Positions 9,192 through 17,460 of a DNA stretch of 64,000 bases are shown here, in pieces. The notes under the pieces are model-generated. The model was not told where the DNA came from, searched no databases, and saw nothing but the letters and a program-made list of their open reading frames with translations. This DNA comes from Planctomycetota bacterium (GTDB taxonomy: Bacteria > Planctomycetota > GCA-002687715). The DNA lies in assembly GCA_002683135.1 (NCBI GenBank), contig NYSS01000005.1, forward strand, positions 104,834-168,833. The letters run 5' to 3'. The position numbers were made by a program, and so were the translations under genes. Each line of letters starts with the position of its first letter. The first letter of the stretch is position 1.

Positions 9192-11468
9192 TCACTTGCC
9201 GAAGCCGGTGCCGAGATAGTGAAGGCGTGGCTCGGACCGGATGTGCCTCGACCGAGGGGCCGGGTCGAAGAACATGCGCGGCTCGAACGAAATGAAGACC
9301 GAGAAGTCGTCCTCGCCGACGTCCGCCTTGAGGCCCAACTCGAAGACCCACTCCGCGCCGATGTGGGAGACGCCGAACCGGTGGTCGATGCCGCGGCTGC
9401 GGAGGAAGTCGTAGGAGGACTCCACGGTGAGCATCCACTTTTCGTCGACACGCCAATTCGCCTGCGCGAACACCGCGTCGTACTCATCGTGGAAATGGCG
9501 GAAGCCCGCAAATGTTTGGAAGTCTCGCGAAGGCGTGTAGCCCACGGCCACATTGCCAACCTCGATGTCGTGGCCGTACCAGTCGACCTCGAAGTCGGTG
9601 ATCAACTGGAGGGCATCACTGAATTTTATGAGCATGTCGACATCCAGGTTGCCCCACACTTCGCCGCGGTTGTCTCGCGGATTGGGGAAGTAGGGAACCT
9701 CGAGCTCGAGATCGATGAACGTGTCGACCTCAGTGCCGTGGGCGCGGTGCCGCACGGTCTGCAAGAGGTTGCGGAGCCGAAGCTCAAATGCCTGTAGGTT
9801 GTCGAATGTCTCGATGTCGTCCAACGGGATCAGGCTCTCGGGCGGCGTGTCGACCCCGACGGTGTTCCTGAATGTGATCTCTGGGATCATCACGTGACGC
9901 AGGCCGTCCAGATCGAACAGCCCGCCGTGGGCTTCGAAGACCTTCCATGCCTGCAGGTTCAGGGTGCCGCCGAAGGTGAGACCGACGCGGTCCTTGTTCT
10001 TGTCGTTGAAGAGGTCCCTCTCGAAGTAGCTGTAGCGAACCCCCGCGAAGGGGGTGACCTTGAAGGGTCCCACCGGCATCGCGTATTCGAGCAGGGCGTC
10101 AACGTCCGAGCGCCAGGTATCCGGTGAGTCGAGATTCAGGTCGTCGTCATACTCAATGCGACCGTGGCCGCCGCGGGCGGTGACCGTGAGGTAGAGGGGG
10201 TGAGGGCCCAGATCGAACAGCGGCTCGGTCACCAGGTCGTAGCGAAGCTCGGGCTGGTGTTCGACCCGCGTGAACCAGTCGTTGATCCGTGTCGAATAGA
10301 GCCCGCTGACCATCGAATTGAAGAACACCTTCTTCAGGTAGATCAGGTTCTCCGGCGGCTTGAGCTGCTTGTCGTCGTCTTCGAACCACGTGGGGAGGTA
10401 CCCGCGGTCGCTGAACAACTGGAACTCGACGTCCATCTGGACGCCCGCGGGCAGCAGTTGCCGATGCCACCAAGACAGCCTCCCGCGGTTGTTTGTCGGA
10501 GGGGGGCCGAAGAAGCGGTCCCGGCCTTTGTCACGCTGATAGCGGGTGATCAACTCCCCCCGGTAGGTGGGCGTGGCGTACACGAGGTCGACGCCCGCCC
10601 CCGCTCCGCGCCTGGAGTACCAGTCGAAGTGCGTGCGCCACGAGCCCCAGCGCCGGCGGTCCTCTCCGTGGGTGATGTCGGTGCCCAATGAAAGCCCGAC
10701 CTCACGGCCGAATTCGCTGCTGTTGTGCAGCCGCACGGACTGGATGAGCAGCGCGTTCTGATAGGAGGCGGTGTCCACAGCGAAATCGGGGAACCACATA
10801 ACCGGGAACGTGCCCAGGCGCATGACGTTGCCCTGCGTGGCGACGTGGTAGTTCTCCGGGAGCTCGGGGTAGAGTTGATCGCTGCCCAGCAACGGGCTCC
10901 CTTCGGCGAAGATCTCGAGCGTATCGGACGTCACGTTCGTGAACGGGCGTCCGAATGGGCTGGCCCATGTCTGTACGCCGGAGCCCTGAACCCGTCCACG
11001 TCCGAGGATGCGCAGCTCCTCGGCGCGCAGCACGAGCGGGACCTGGCCGTCCCGGGTGGTCAACGGGATCGCCATGGTCGCGTCGATGACGAGGCCGCGT
11101 TCGTGTTGCAGGTCGAGGAACAGCCGGTCGCCGTGAATCCACTCCCCTTCTCGGGAGTAGATGACGTTCCCCTCCGCGTACACCTCCTTGACGTACTGGC
11201 TCGCCTGCTCCTGGGCCGTGGGGGCGGGCTCGCCTGGGGCGCGCTTCCGCGCCACGTCCAACCACGCGACCAGGTTGTCGCAGCGCAGGTAGCGTCCGTC
11301 CAGCTCGACCTCCACGTCACCGACGATGTAGAGCATGCCGAGGCCGACGTCCAGCTGAATGAACCGCGGCGTCGAGAGTCCCCTCAGCACCCCCTTGTCC
11401 CTGTCCTGGGCGGGGGCGACTGCGATGAGGACGGCGAGCGCGGAGAGCAGGAGCCCGGCGCGGGTCAC
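9192..11468 (-). CDS. lptD: LptD-type LPS-assembly outer-membrane protein
   Basis: The 758-aa protein has an N-terminal signal peptide (about residues 1-20, ending APAQ) and an OstA/LptA-like beta-taco region (about 35-200, with DVEVELDGRYLRCDNLVAW and VYAEGNVIYSREGEWIHGDR). A long beta-barrel region of alternating aromatic/charged strands ends in a C-terminal stretch typical of outer-membrane barrels. LptD, with LptE, inserts LPS into the outer leaflet. It starts with GTG overlapping the previous stop (GTGA). Its place after kdsD-kdsC-lptC/A supports the call. No lptE is visible nearby. Confidence 0.85.
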   Translation of the reverse strand: MTRAGLLLSALAVLIAVAPAQDRDKGVLRGLSTPRFIQLDVGLGMLYIVGDVEVELDGRYLRCDNLVAWLDVARKRAPGEPAPTAQEQASQYVKEVYAEGNVIYSREGEWIHGDRLFLDLQHERGLVIDATMAIPLTTRDGQVPLVLRAEELRILGRGRVQGSGVQTWASPFGRPFTNVTSDTLEIFAEGSPLLGSDQLYPELPENYHVATQGNVMRLGTFPVMWFPDFAVDTASYQNALLIQSVRLHNSSEFGREVGLSLGTDITHGEDRRRWGSWRTHFDWYSRRGAGAGVDLVYATPTYRGELITRYQRDKGRDRFFGPPPTNNRGRLSWWHRQLLPAGVQMDVEFQLFSDRGYLPTWFEDDDKQLKPPENLIYLKKVFFNSMVSGLYSTRINDWFTRVEHQPELRYDLVTEPLFDLGPHPLYLTVTARGGHGRIEYDDDLNLDSPDTWRSDVDALLEYAMPVGPFKVTPFAGVRYSYFERDLFNDKNKDRVGLTFGGTLNLQAWKVFEAHGGLFDLDGLRHVMIPEITFRNTVGVDTPPESLIPLDDIETFDNLQAFELRLRNLLQTVRHRAHGTEVDTFIDLELEVPYFPNPRDNRGEVWGNLDVDMLIKFSDALQLITDFEVDWYGHDIEVGNVAVGYTPSRDFQTFAGFRHFHDEYDAVFAQANWRVDEKWMLTVESSYDFLRSRGIDHRFGVSHIGAEWVFELGLKADVGEDDFSVFISFEPRMFFDPAPRSRHIRSEPRLHYLGTGFGK

Positions 11469-14374
11469 CGATTGCCTCTGTCGGGCGGAGAGAGCGTCGA
11501 GATCACGCGGGGATTGTCGGGGTCTCGCAGGTGGAGGTCAAACCGCGGCCGCGGGATCTGCCACTGACCCTGCCACAACAGCGCCGCGTTACCACGGTGG
11601 CGGTAGAGGGTGATGACCTTCTCGTCGCGGTCGAACTCGATGACGTCACCCTTGCCCTCCAGTTCGGGGGAGACGAACGAGACCGCTCCCTTCACGACGG
11701 CTCTCGTGACATCGAGGGCGCGCAGCGCCGCGAATCGCTTCGTTGGGGAGCCGTCGTCGCTCTCGGGCTTCTTGAGGAACAGGACGATGCGTTCGCCGTT
11801 GAGCCTGAAGCCGTCTTCGCTGGGGTCTCCCTGGGTGATGACGGCGGGCCCGCGAGCTTGCAGGCGGGCCTCGGACAAGCAGAGGTCTTGTTCGGCGACG
11901 ATGTCGATTGAGATCATGGTGTTCGGCCGGGCGGCCTCGCGCCGCTCGCCCGCCACCTTCATGGCGAGGCCCTTGGAGCTTGAATGCAGCCGTGCCTGTA
12001 CCGGTCCCCCCAGCATCGCTTCGCCGTTGGCGGAGACCATACTCGGTGCGATGACCCACTCCTTCAGGAGTTTGCCGTTCTCGACGCGCACGAAATCAAG
12101 CCGCGCGGGGCGTCCGCGCACGACGGTCTCGTCGCGGATCAGATCCACCCGAAGGAGGTCGCATCCGATACCGGCGCCGGATTCTTGCTTGGCGGTGACG
12201 TCTCCTTGGGCCAGGAGTTCCACCAGGCCGCTCCCCTGGCCCGGGGTGTTGAGCCAGGCGGTCACCGCGGCGGCGCGCACCTCGGTCTCTACCGACTCCT
12301 TTGAGCGTCCGCCTCCATACGCGATGGTCGGCATCTTCACCGTCGCGAGAACGCCTCCGGTCGCCTCGACAACCCGAGTCGCTTGTCGGTACAGCAGGCT
12401 CGGGGCCCGCAGCGTCTGCTTCCGACCTTCGCCGTCCGTCACGACGACCAGCGCCGGCTTCGCCACCGGGCGCATGAGCCGCAGGTCACCCGCGTCGCCA
12501 TCCCAAATCAAGACATCGCCTTGACCCTCGATCCGGTCGGGGACCCACAGGCGGACGTCCCTCCTCGCGGCGGCCCGGCGCGCGCGCCGCGTCGTCTTTA
12601 CGCGAACACCGACCGCATCCAGGTCCGGCGCGAACCGCTCGACGAGCACGAGGTCGATCTCCTCGGCGCCGAGTCGGCCACGCTCGAGGTCGGGGTCCTC
12701 GGGATCGAATCGCTGCATGCGGACGGCGCCCCGCGCCTCCGCCTCGATGGGTCCGGTGCGCAGCGGGTCCAGGGCGACGGTGATGGTGTTCTCCGCGCGG
12801 AGCTGAAGCGGCCCATTGCCTGACAGGAGATCTCGGACGCGCCCGGTGTCCCCGTCCTCCGCGTCAGCCCCTGCGGATGAAGGCAGATAGCGGAGCACCG
12901 GCCCTTGGCTGAGGGTCACGCGATCGCGTGTCGGTCGACCATCGGTTGCGATGGTGCGTTCGTACTCCAGCTTCCCGCAGCTGAACGAACCTGTAGAACC
13001 CTGCCCGCGGACCCGGCCGTCGAGGACGACCTTGACCGGATACAGCTCGGTGTCCGCCGCGGGCTTGTCGGCGCGGTTGGACGCGACGTGACGGAGCGAG
13101 ATCTGAACCGAGCGCGCGTCGACGCGCGCCCCGTCATGGCTCGTCATGGTGACGGCGGGGCCGATGCTGATCTTGCGCTCCTCTCCTTCGGGCAGGTCAA
13201 CGCCGTCGAACACGATCTCCCCGTCGGTGGACAGGTCCAGGTCCCCTTGCGCGCCGATCCCCGGGAGCGCCCGCGCCGCGTCCTTGAGCGTCGCCTTGAC
13301 GGGTGCCCCGGAGAGGACGAGCCTCGCCCGCTCCCCGTCGGCTTGCGTCCAGGTGACGAGGCCGCCGGCGAAGACCCCCTCTGGTGCCGTCACGGTTACG
13401 GCCCCTTCCAGGTCGAGGCTTTCGATAGCGGGGCGCCCCTTGCGGGTGCGAACCTTCAGCTTTTGCCCACCAATGGCGTACGCGCCTTGCTCGATGACGA
13501 CGTCGTTCTCGACCTCGAACGAGCCGACGGGGCGGAGCGCCTCGCGGTTGTCGGGCGCGCTCTTCGGTCGATACAGCAGGGGCCCCTTCGCGGTCAGGCT
13601 GGCGGGGAGCCCCGTTCGATCGCCGAGCTGCAGGTCCTTCAGGGCACCCGAGATGTCATGGTCGATGCGAAGCACGCCGGTCTCCGTGACGAACGAGAGC
13701 CCTCGCCCGCGGATGACGCCGTCCGCCGTCGTGATGCTGACCGGGCCCTCTGTCGAGCCCTGAACGATGCGGCCATGGTCCAGCTCGACCTGCATCGATT
13801 CGCACTCGATCTTGCCCTTGCGGTCGGGGTCTCTCGGGTCGCGCAAGTGGACCGTGACGCCGCCCTGCATGGAAATCTTGCTCGCGGTCTCGAGGTCCCG
13901 ACCTCCTTCGAAGAGGGCGGTGGCCGCGCGGATCCCGGAGGCCCTCCGTCCCATCGCGCCGGACAACAGGTCGCCGATGTGTTCGGGTCGCGTCTGCGGA
14001 GGGATGACGACGTGCTTGCCGAGGTCTTCTCGGGTGAGGGGCTTGTCATTCATGATGACGCGGACGTCTTCGACGCGGAACCGGTCATCCGTGATCGCGT
14101 CGAAGCGAGCGCACCAGACCAGCAGGGCGCCGTATGGCACCTCCTCCCCTTCGTCGATGGTGGCGGTCGCGGATCGTGGCGTGAAGACGTTCGTCCCGTG
14201 GGCACCGGCGACCTCCAGCGGTCCGCTCGATGGTGGCCTGACGACGCTCGGCATTTCGCTTCCCCCGCGCTGCCGCTGTAGGTCGGGAGGAGGGCCCTCG
14301 TCCTTGGCGGTCAACACGAACACGAGCGCGATACCGCCGCCCGCGGCGATAAGGAGAGCGAGCGCCAACCTCAC
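11465..14374 (-). CDS. Giant LptC/LptA-like periplasmic bridge protein
   Basis: The 969-aa protein has one N-terminal membrane helix (residues 3-20, as in LptC), then a long region rich in short beta strands. OstA-like phrases recur: ESMQVELDHGRIVQGS, LEGAVTVTAPEGVFAGGL, ARGAVRMQRF, GKGDVIEFDRDEKVITLYRH. LptC and LptA are usually about 190 aa each; this is five times that. It occupies exactly the lptC-lptA slot, with kdsC before it (GTGA overlap) and lptD after it (GTGA overlap). I infer a membrane-anchored, multi-domain LPS-transport bridge. The beta-taco repeats are recognised by eye only. Confidence 0.65.
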   Translation of the reverse strand: MRLALALLIAAGGGIALVFVLTAKDEGPPPDLQRQRGGSEMPSVVRPPSSGPLEVAGAHGTNVFTPRSATATIDEGEEVPYGALLVWCARFDAITDDRFRVEDVRVIMNDKPLTREDLGKHVVIPPQTRPEHIGDLLSGAMGRRASGIRAATALFEGGRDLETASKISMQGGVTVHLRDPRDPDRKGKIECESMQVELDHGRIVQGSTEGPVSITTADGVIRGRGLSFVTETGVLRIDHDISGALKDLQLGDRTGLPASLTAKGPLLYRPKSAPDNREALRPVGSFEVENDVVIEQGAYAIGGQKLKVRTRKGRPAIESLDLEGAVTVTAPEGVFAGGLVTWTQADGERARLVLSGAPVKATLKDAARALPGIGAQGDLDLSTDGEIVFDGVDLPEGEERKISIGPAVTMTSHDGARVDARSVQISLRHVASNRADKPAADTELYPVKVVLDGRVRGQGSTGSFSCGKLEYERTIATDGRPTRDRVTLSQGPVLRYLPSSAGADAEDGDTGRVRDLLSGNGPLQLRAENTITVALDPLRTGPIEAEARGAVRMQRFDPEDPDLERGRLGAEEIDLVLVERFAPDLDAVGVRVKTTRRARRAAARRDVRLWVPDRIEGQGDVLIWDGDAGDLRLMRPVAKPALVVVTDGEGRKQTLRAPSLLYRQATRVVEATGGVLATVKMPTIAYGGGRSKESVETEVRAAAVTAWLNTPGQGSGLVELLAQGDVTAKQESGAGIGCDLLRVDLIRDETVVRGRPARLDFVRVENGKLLKEWVIAPSMVSANGEAMLGGPVQARLHSSSKGLAMKVAGERREAARPNTMISIDIVAEQDLCLSEARLQARGPAVITQGDPSEDGFRLNGERIVLFLKKPESDDGSPTKRFAALRALDVTRAVVKGAVSFVSPELEGKGDVIEFDRDEKVITLYRHRGNAALLWQGQWQIPRPRFDLHLRDPDNPRVISTLSPPDRGNR

Positions 14375-14886
14375 CGATCAAACCTCGAGACGATGTCGAC
14401 CCACCGGCCTTGGGCCTTCAGGATGTGCTCGATGACCTCTCGCACGGCGCCCTCACCTCCGCGGCGTTGGGTGACGAGGTCCGCGGCGCCGCGCACCTCG
14501 ACGGGGGCGTCGGGGACGGTGGCGGCGAAGCCTGCGGCGCGGAGCAGCGGCAGGTCCGGGAGGTCGTCTCCCATGGCGGCGACCTGTCGGGCCTCCAGTC
14601 CGTGGCGCTGCAAGAGTTCGTTGAATGGGGGGGTCTTGTCCAGGGCGCCGACGATGACGTCTTCGACGCCGAGCCCGCGGAAGCGGTGGACCGTGGCTTC
14701 GGACGCGTGCCCGGAGATGATGGCCACCCCGAGGCCGGCCTCCATCGCGATCTTGATGCCGAGGCCGTCCTTGATGGAGAAGCGCTTGGTGTCCGAGCCG
14801 TCCGCCGCGATGTAAACGCCAGCGTCCGTCAGGACGCCGTCGACGTCGAGGACCAGCAGCCGAATGTCAGACAATGCGTCGGTCAT
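14371..14886 (-). CDS. kdsC: 3-deoxy-D-manno-octulosonate 8-phosphate phosphatase
   Basis: The 171-aa HAD-family phosphatase has the nucleophile motif LVLDVDGVLTD (D14, D16) and the KRFSIKDGLGIK loop. It also has the IISGHAS motif and MGDDLPDLPLL, all hallmarks of KdsC/YrbI. It dephosphorylates Kdo-8-phosphate to Kdo, the inner-core LPS sugar. Length is typical. The start ATG overlaps the kdsD stop by one base (TGATG) and its own stop overlaps the next gene (GTGA), so it is translationally coupled on both sides. Confidence 0.95.
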   Translation of the reverse strand: MTDALSDIRLLVLDVDGVLTDAGVYIAADGSDTKRFSIKDGLGIKIAMEAGLGVAIISGHASEATVHRFRGLGVEDVIVGALDKTPPFNELLQRHGLEARQVAAMGDDLPDLPLLRAAGFAATVPDAPVEVRGAADLVTQRRGGEGAVREVIEHILKAQGRWVDIVSRFDR

Positions 14887-15863
14887 CAGACGATCCGCGC
14901 GTCCAGCAGGTCCTGCACGTCGACGAGCCCGATGGGTTTTCCCGCGTCATCGACGACGGGGAGCTGATCGATGCGCTTCTCGCGCAGGAGCCGATATGCC
15001 TCAGCGGCGAGCGCTTCCGGGGAGATGGCGACGGGGTCGCTCATCATGACGTCATCCACCGGTTTCCCCAGGAACTCGGTGTCGTCCTGGAGGTTGCGGG
15101 CCAGGTCCCCGTCGGTGAAGAAGCCCGCCAGCATTCCGTTGTCGTCGACGACCGCCGCGGCGCCCGGTCGTCCGACCGTCGCGTTCATGGCGATCAGCGT
15201 CTCGCGGGCGGTGGAGCCGGTCGTGACGATGGTCATTCCGTCGCCCTGCCGCATGATCTCGCGCACCTTCATGAGTTGGCGCCCCAGCGCCCCGCCGGGA
15301 TGGAAGCGCGCGTAGTTCTCGGTGTCGAATTTGCGTTCCTCGAGCAGGGACATGGCGAGCGCGTCACCGAGCGCGAGCAACGCCGCGGTGCTCGTGGTGG
15401 GGGCCAGGCCCATGGGGCACGCTTCCGGCGCTTGTCCGCAATCGAGGACGACGTCCACGTTCTTTGCGAGCGTGGATTCCGGTTGCCCGGTCATGCCGAT
15501 CAGGCTCACTCCGATCTTGCGCAACGGATCGATGAGGTTCATCACCTCGTTGCTCTCGCCGCTGTTGGACAGCAGCAGGACGACGTCCTCCTTGCGCACG
15601 CGGCCGAGGTCGCCGTGGATGCCGTCGGCGGGGTGTAGATAGAAGCTCGGCGTCCCGGTGGAAGCGAGGGTCGCGCTGATCTTCGTCGCGATGATGCCGG
15701 CCTTGCCGATCCCGGTGACGACGACGTGTCCCTGGCAGGCGAGCAAGAGGTCGAGCGCTCGCTCGAAAGGCTCCCCGAGGGTGGGGACGAGGCCCTTGAT
15801 GGCGCGGGCCTCCATCTCGAGGACCGTACGGGCACGAGCCAGGCGATCTTCCCCCTGGGGCAT
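14886..15863 (-). CDS. kdsD: Arabinose-5-phosphate isomerase (KdsD/KpsF)
   Basis: The 325-aa protein has an N-terminal SIS sugar-isomerase domain (VVTGIGKAGIIATKISATLASTGTPSFYLHP around residues 50-80, LLSNSGESNEV, CPMGLAPTTSTAALLALGDA). Two CBS domains follow in the last 130 residues (e.g. MSDPVAISPEALAAEAYRLL). It converts ribulose-5-phosphate to arabinose-5-phosphate, the first dedicated step towards Kdo. It is the first gene of the LPS operon, with a strong promoter whose -10 ends 5 nt before the ATG. Confidence 0.95.
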   Translation of the reverse strand: MPQGEDRLARARTVLEMEARAIKGLVPTLGEPFERALDLLLACQGHVVVTGIGKAGIIATKISATLASTGTPSFYLHPADGIHGDLGRVRKEDVVLLLSNSGESNEVMNLIDPLRKIGVSLIGMTGQPESTLAKNVDVVLDCGQAPEACPMGLAPTTSTAALLALGDALAMSLLEERKFDTENYARFHPGGALGRQLMKVREIMRQGDGMTIVTTGSTARETLIAMNATVGRPGAAAVVDDNGMLAGFFTDGDLARNLQDDTEFLGKPVDDVMMSDPVAISPEALAAEAYRLLREKRIDQLPVVDDAGKPIGLVDVQDLLDARIV

Positions 15864-15868
15864 GGCGG

Positions 15869-15896
15869 ATTATACGCACGTCTGTAAGCCCATCAA
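15869..15896 (-). promoter_or_regulatory. Sigma-70-like promoter of the LPS operon
   Basis: On the minus strand TTGATG (15891-15896) and a perfect TATAAT (15869-15874) are spaced by 16 nt. The -10 ends 5 nt before the kdsD ATG. The expected start site falls on or within the start codon, predicting a leaderless message. Confidence 0.65.
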
Positions 15897-15952
15897 CGCA
15901 CCGAACCCTTCTTCGTGAAAGGACTTCGGGATAGACTGCCTCCCGGAGGCGT

Positions 15953-16687
15953 ATGAATCTCGACGGCTTGCTGAAGGGGCCAGGCGGCTGGGGGGCGGTC
16001 GCGGCCATCATCTTCCTGATTCTCATGACGAACGCGTGCCACGAAGGCGGTCACGCGCTCGTGGCTTGGTTGGCAGGGGATCGTCGCGGGTCCATACGCA
16101 GGAGGTGCACCCTCAACCCGATCACGCACTTCCACTGGTTCCTGACGCTCGTTTTGCCCCTTATTTCCCTGTACCTGGCGGGGGTGATTTTCGGTGGCGC
16201 GAGGCCGGTCCTCATCGATCGGAGCAGGACCGGGCGGCTTGGGATGGCGCTGGCGGCGCTCGCCGGGCCGACGGGCAACCTCCTGTGCGCCGGGTTTTTG
16301 GGCGTGATCCTCGCCGTCGCGGTCCGCATGGAGTGGTGGGGCCTGTCAGATGCGGACCGGGTGCACTCGCCGGCGTGGATGATCTTCAAGGTCCCGATCT
16401 GGTTCTCCCTGTTCTTGATGTGCTTGAACCTGCTGCCGTTACCGGGGCTGGACGGAGGCCATGTGGTGGGCATGTGCCTCCCGGATCGGGTCCAGCGCGT
16501 CTGGTATTGGTGCACGCCGCTGGGATTCCTTACGGTTCTCGCCGGGCTCTTCTACTACGCCGGTTATCTTCATCACTGGGGCTGGATGGACGGGCCGCCG
16601 CCAGAGCCGTGGCCGTTCCAGACCCTCTACGAGGTCGCGAGTCGTTACCTCGATGTCCTGATCAAGTGGATGGGAACCGCGCTATGA
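15953..16687 (+). CDS. Site-2-protease-family (M50) intramembrane zinc metalloprotease
   Basis: The 244-aa membrane protein has the zinc motif HEGGH (H30, E31, H34) in the first helix and NLLPLPGLDGGH (third ligand D167) in a later helix, the two M50 signatures. About five to six membrane segments are visible. M50 enzymes cut transmembrane substrates such as anti-sigma factors; no PDZ domain is present. GGAGG sits 3 nt before the ATG, which fixes the start. A TAGACT at 15932-15937 may be its -10. The stop overlaps the scpA start (ATGA). Confidence 0.88.
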   Translation: MNLDGLLKGPGGWGAVAAIIFLILMTNACHEGGHALVAWLAGDRRGSIRRRCTLNPITHFHWFLTLVLPLISLYLAGVIFGGARPVLIDRSRTGRLGMALAALAGPTGNLLCAGFLGVILAVAVRMEWWGLSDADRVHSPAWMIFKVPIWFSLFLMCLNLLPLPGLDGGHVVGMCLPDRVQRVWYWCTPLGFLTVLAGLFYYAGYLHHWGWMDGPPPEPWPFQTLYEVASRYLDVLIKWMGTAL

Positions 16688-17457
16688 CCGACGGTGACTA
16701 CAGGGTTGAACTCGACAACTTCGCGGGGCCGCTCGATCTCCTTCTGCATCTGATCAAGAAGGAAGAGCTCGACATCCACGACATCCCCATCTCGCGCATC
16801 CTCGAGCAGTACATGCACTACATGGGGCTCATGAAGGAGCTCGACCTCGATGACGCAGGCGAGTTCCTGGTCATGGCCGCCACGCTGATGGTCATCAAGT
16901 CGAAGATGCTGTTGCCCGCGGAGGAGATCGACCTATCGGAGGAGATTGACCCGCGCTACGAGCTCGTTCAGCAGCTCCTCGAATACAAACGACTGAAGGA
17001 CTCCGGCACGGTCCTGGTAGACCAGGCGCACAAGGCCGCTCGCCGGGTCGGCCGGCCCGACACCGCGCGGCCTGAGCCCATCAAGCATGAAGACAAATCA
17101 CTCGAAGAGCTCGGCCTGTTCGACCTCCTCGAGGCGTTCTCGAAGATCCTCGAGTCCATCGGTCACGGACGGTCGGATAAGTCGAGGCGTGTGCAGGTGG
17201 ACGACAAGCCCGTTCGCCACTACGTCGATACGCTGCAGGCGCGCTTGAGCGCGGACCGCTCCTTCCTGCTCTCGGAGCTCATGGCCGGCCACGATCGCTC
17301 CGAGGCCATCGGTTATTTCTTGGCGCTCTTGCTCCTCCTCAAGCAGGAGGTGGCGGCCTGTGCCCAGGACGGTCAGTTTGGCGAGATCCGCGTCCTCTGG
17401 CGGGGGGCGAGCGAACAACAGCAGGTCGAGATGGATCTCGCGGACGATTTCCGCTGA
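16684..17457 (+). CDS. scpA: Segregation and condensation protein A
   Basis: The 257-aa protein opens with YRVELDNFAGPLDLLLHLIK and continues EELDIHDIPISRILEQYM, the ScpA kleisin N-terminus. The middle is charged, and the C-terminal winged-helix region contains RSEAIGYFLALLLLLKQ. ScpA bridges Smc ATPase heads with ScpB to compact and segregate chromosomes. The ATG overlaps the M50 stop; an upstream in-frame extension through the protease gene is only an open frame. The partner scpB, often next door, is not seen here. Confidence 0.95.
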   Translation: MTDGDYRVELDNFAGPLDLLLHLIKKEELDIHDIPISRILEQYMHYMGLMKELDLDDAGEFLVMAATLMVIKSKMLLPAEEIDLSEEIDPRYELVQQLLEYKRLKDSGTVLVDQAHKAARRVGRPDTARPEPIKHEDKSLEELGLFDLLEAFSKILESIGHGRSDKSRRVQVDDKPVRHYVDTLQARLSADRSFLLSELMAGHDRSEAIGYFLALLLLLKQEVAACAQDGQFGEIRVLWRGASEQQQVEMDLADDFR

Positions 17458-17460
17458 GCG

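Noticed and set aside
12905-14281. 458-codon open frame on the plus strand
   Set aside because: Antisense to the LptC/A-like gene; an artefact of high G+C third positions.
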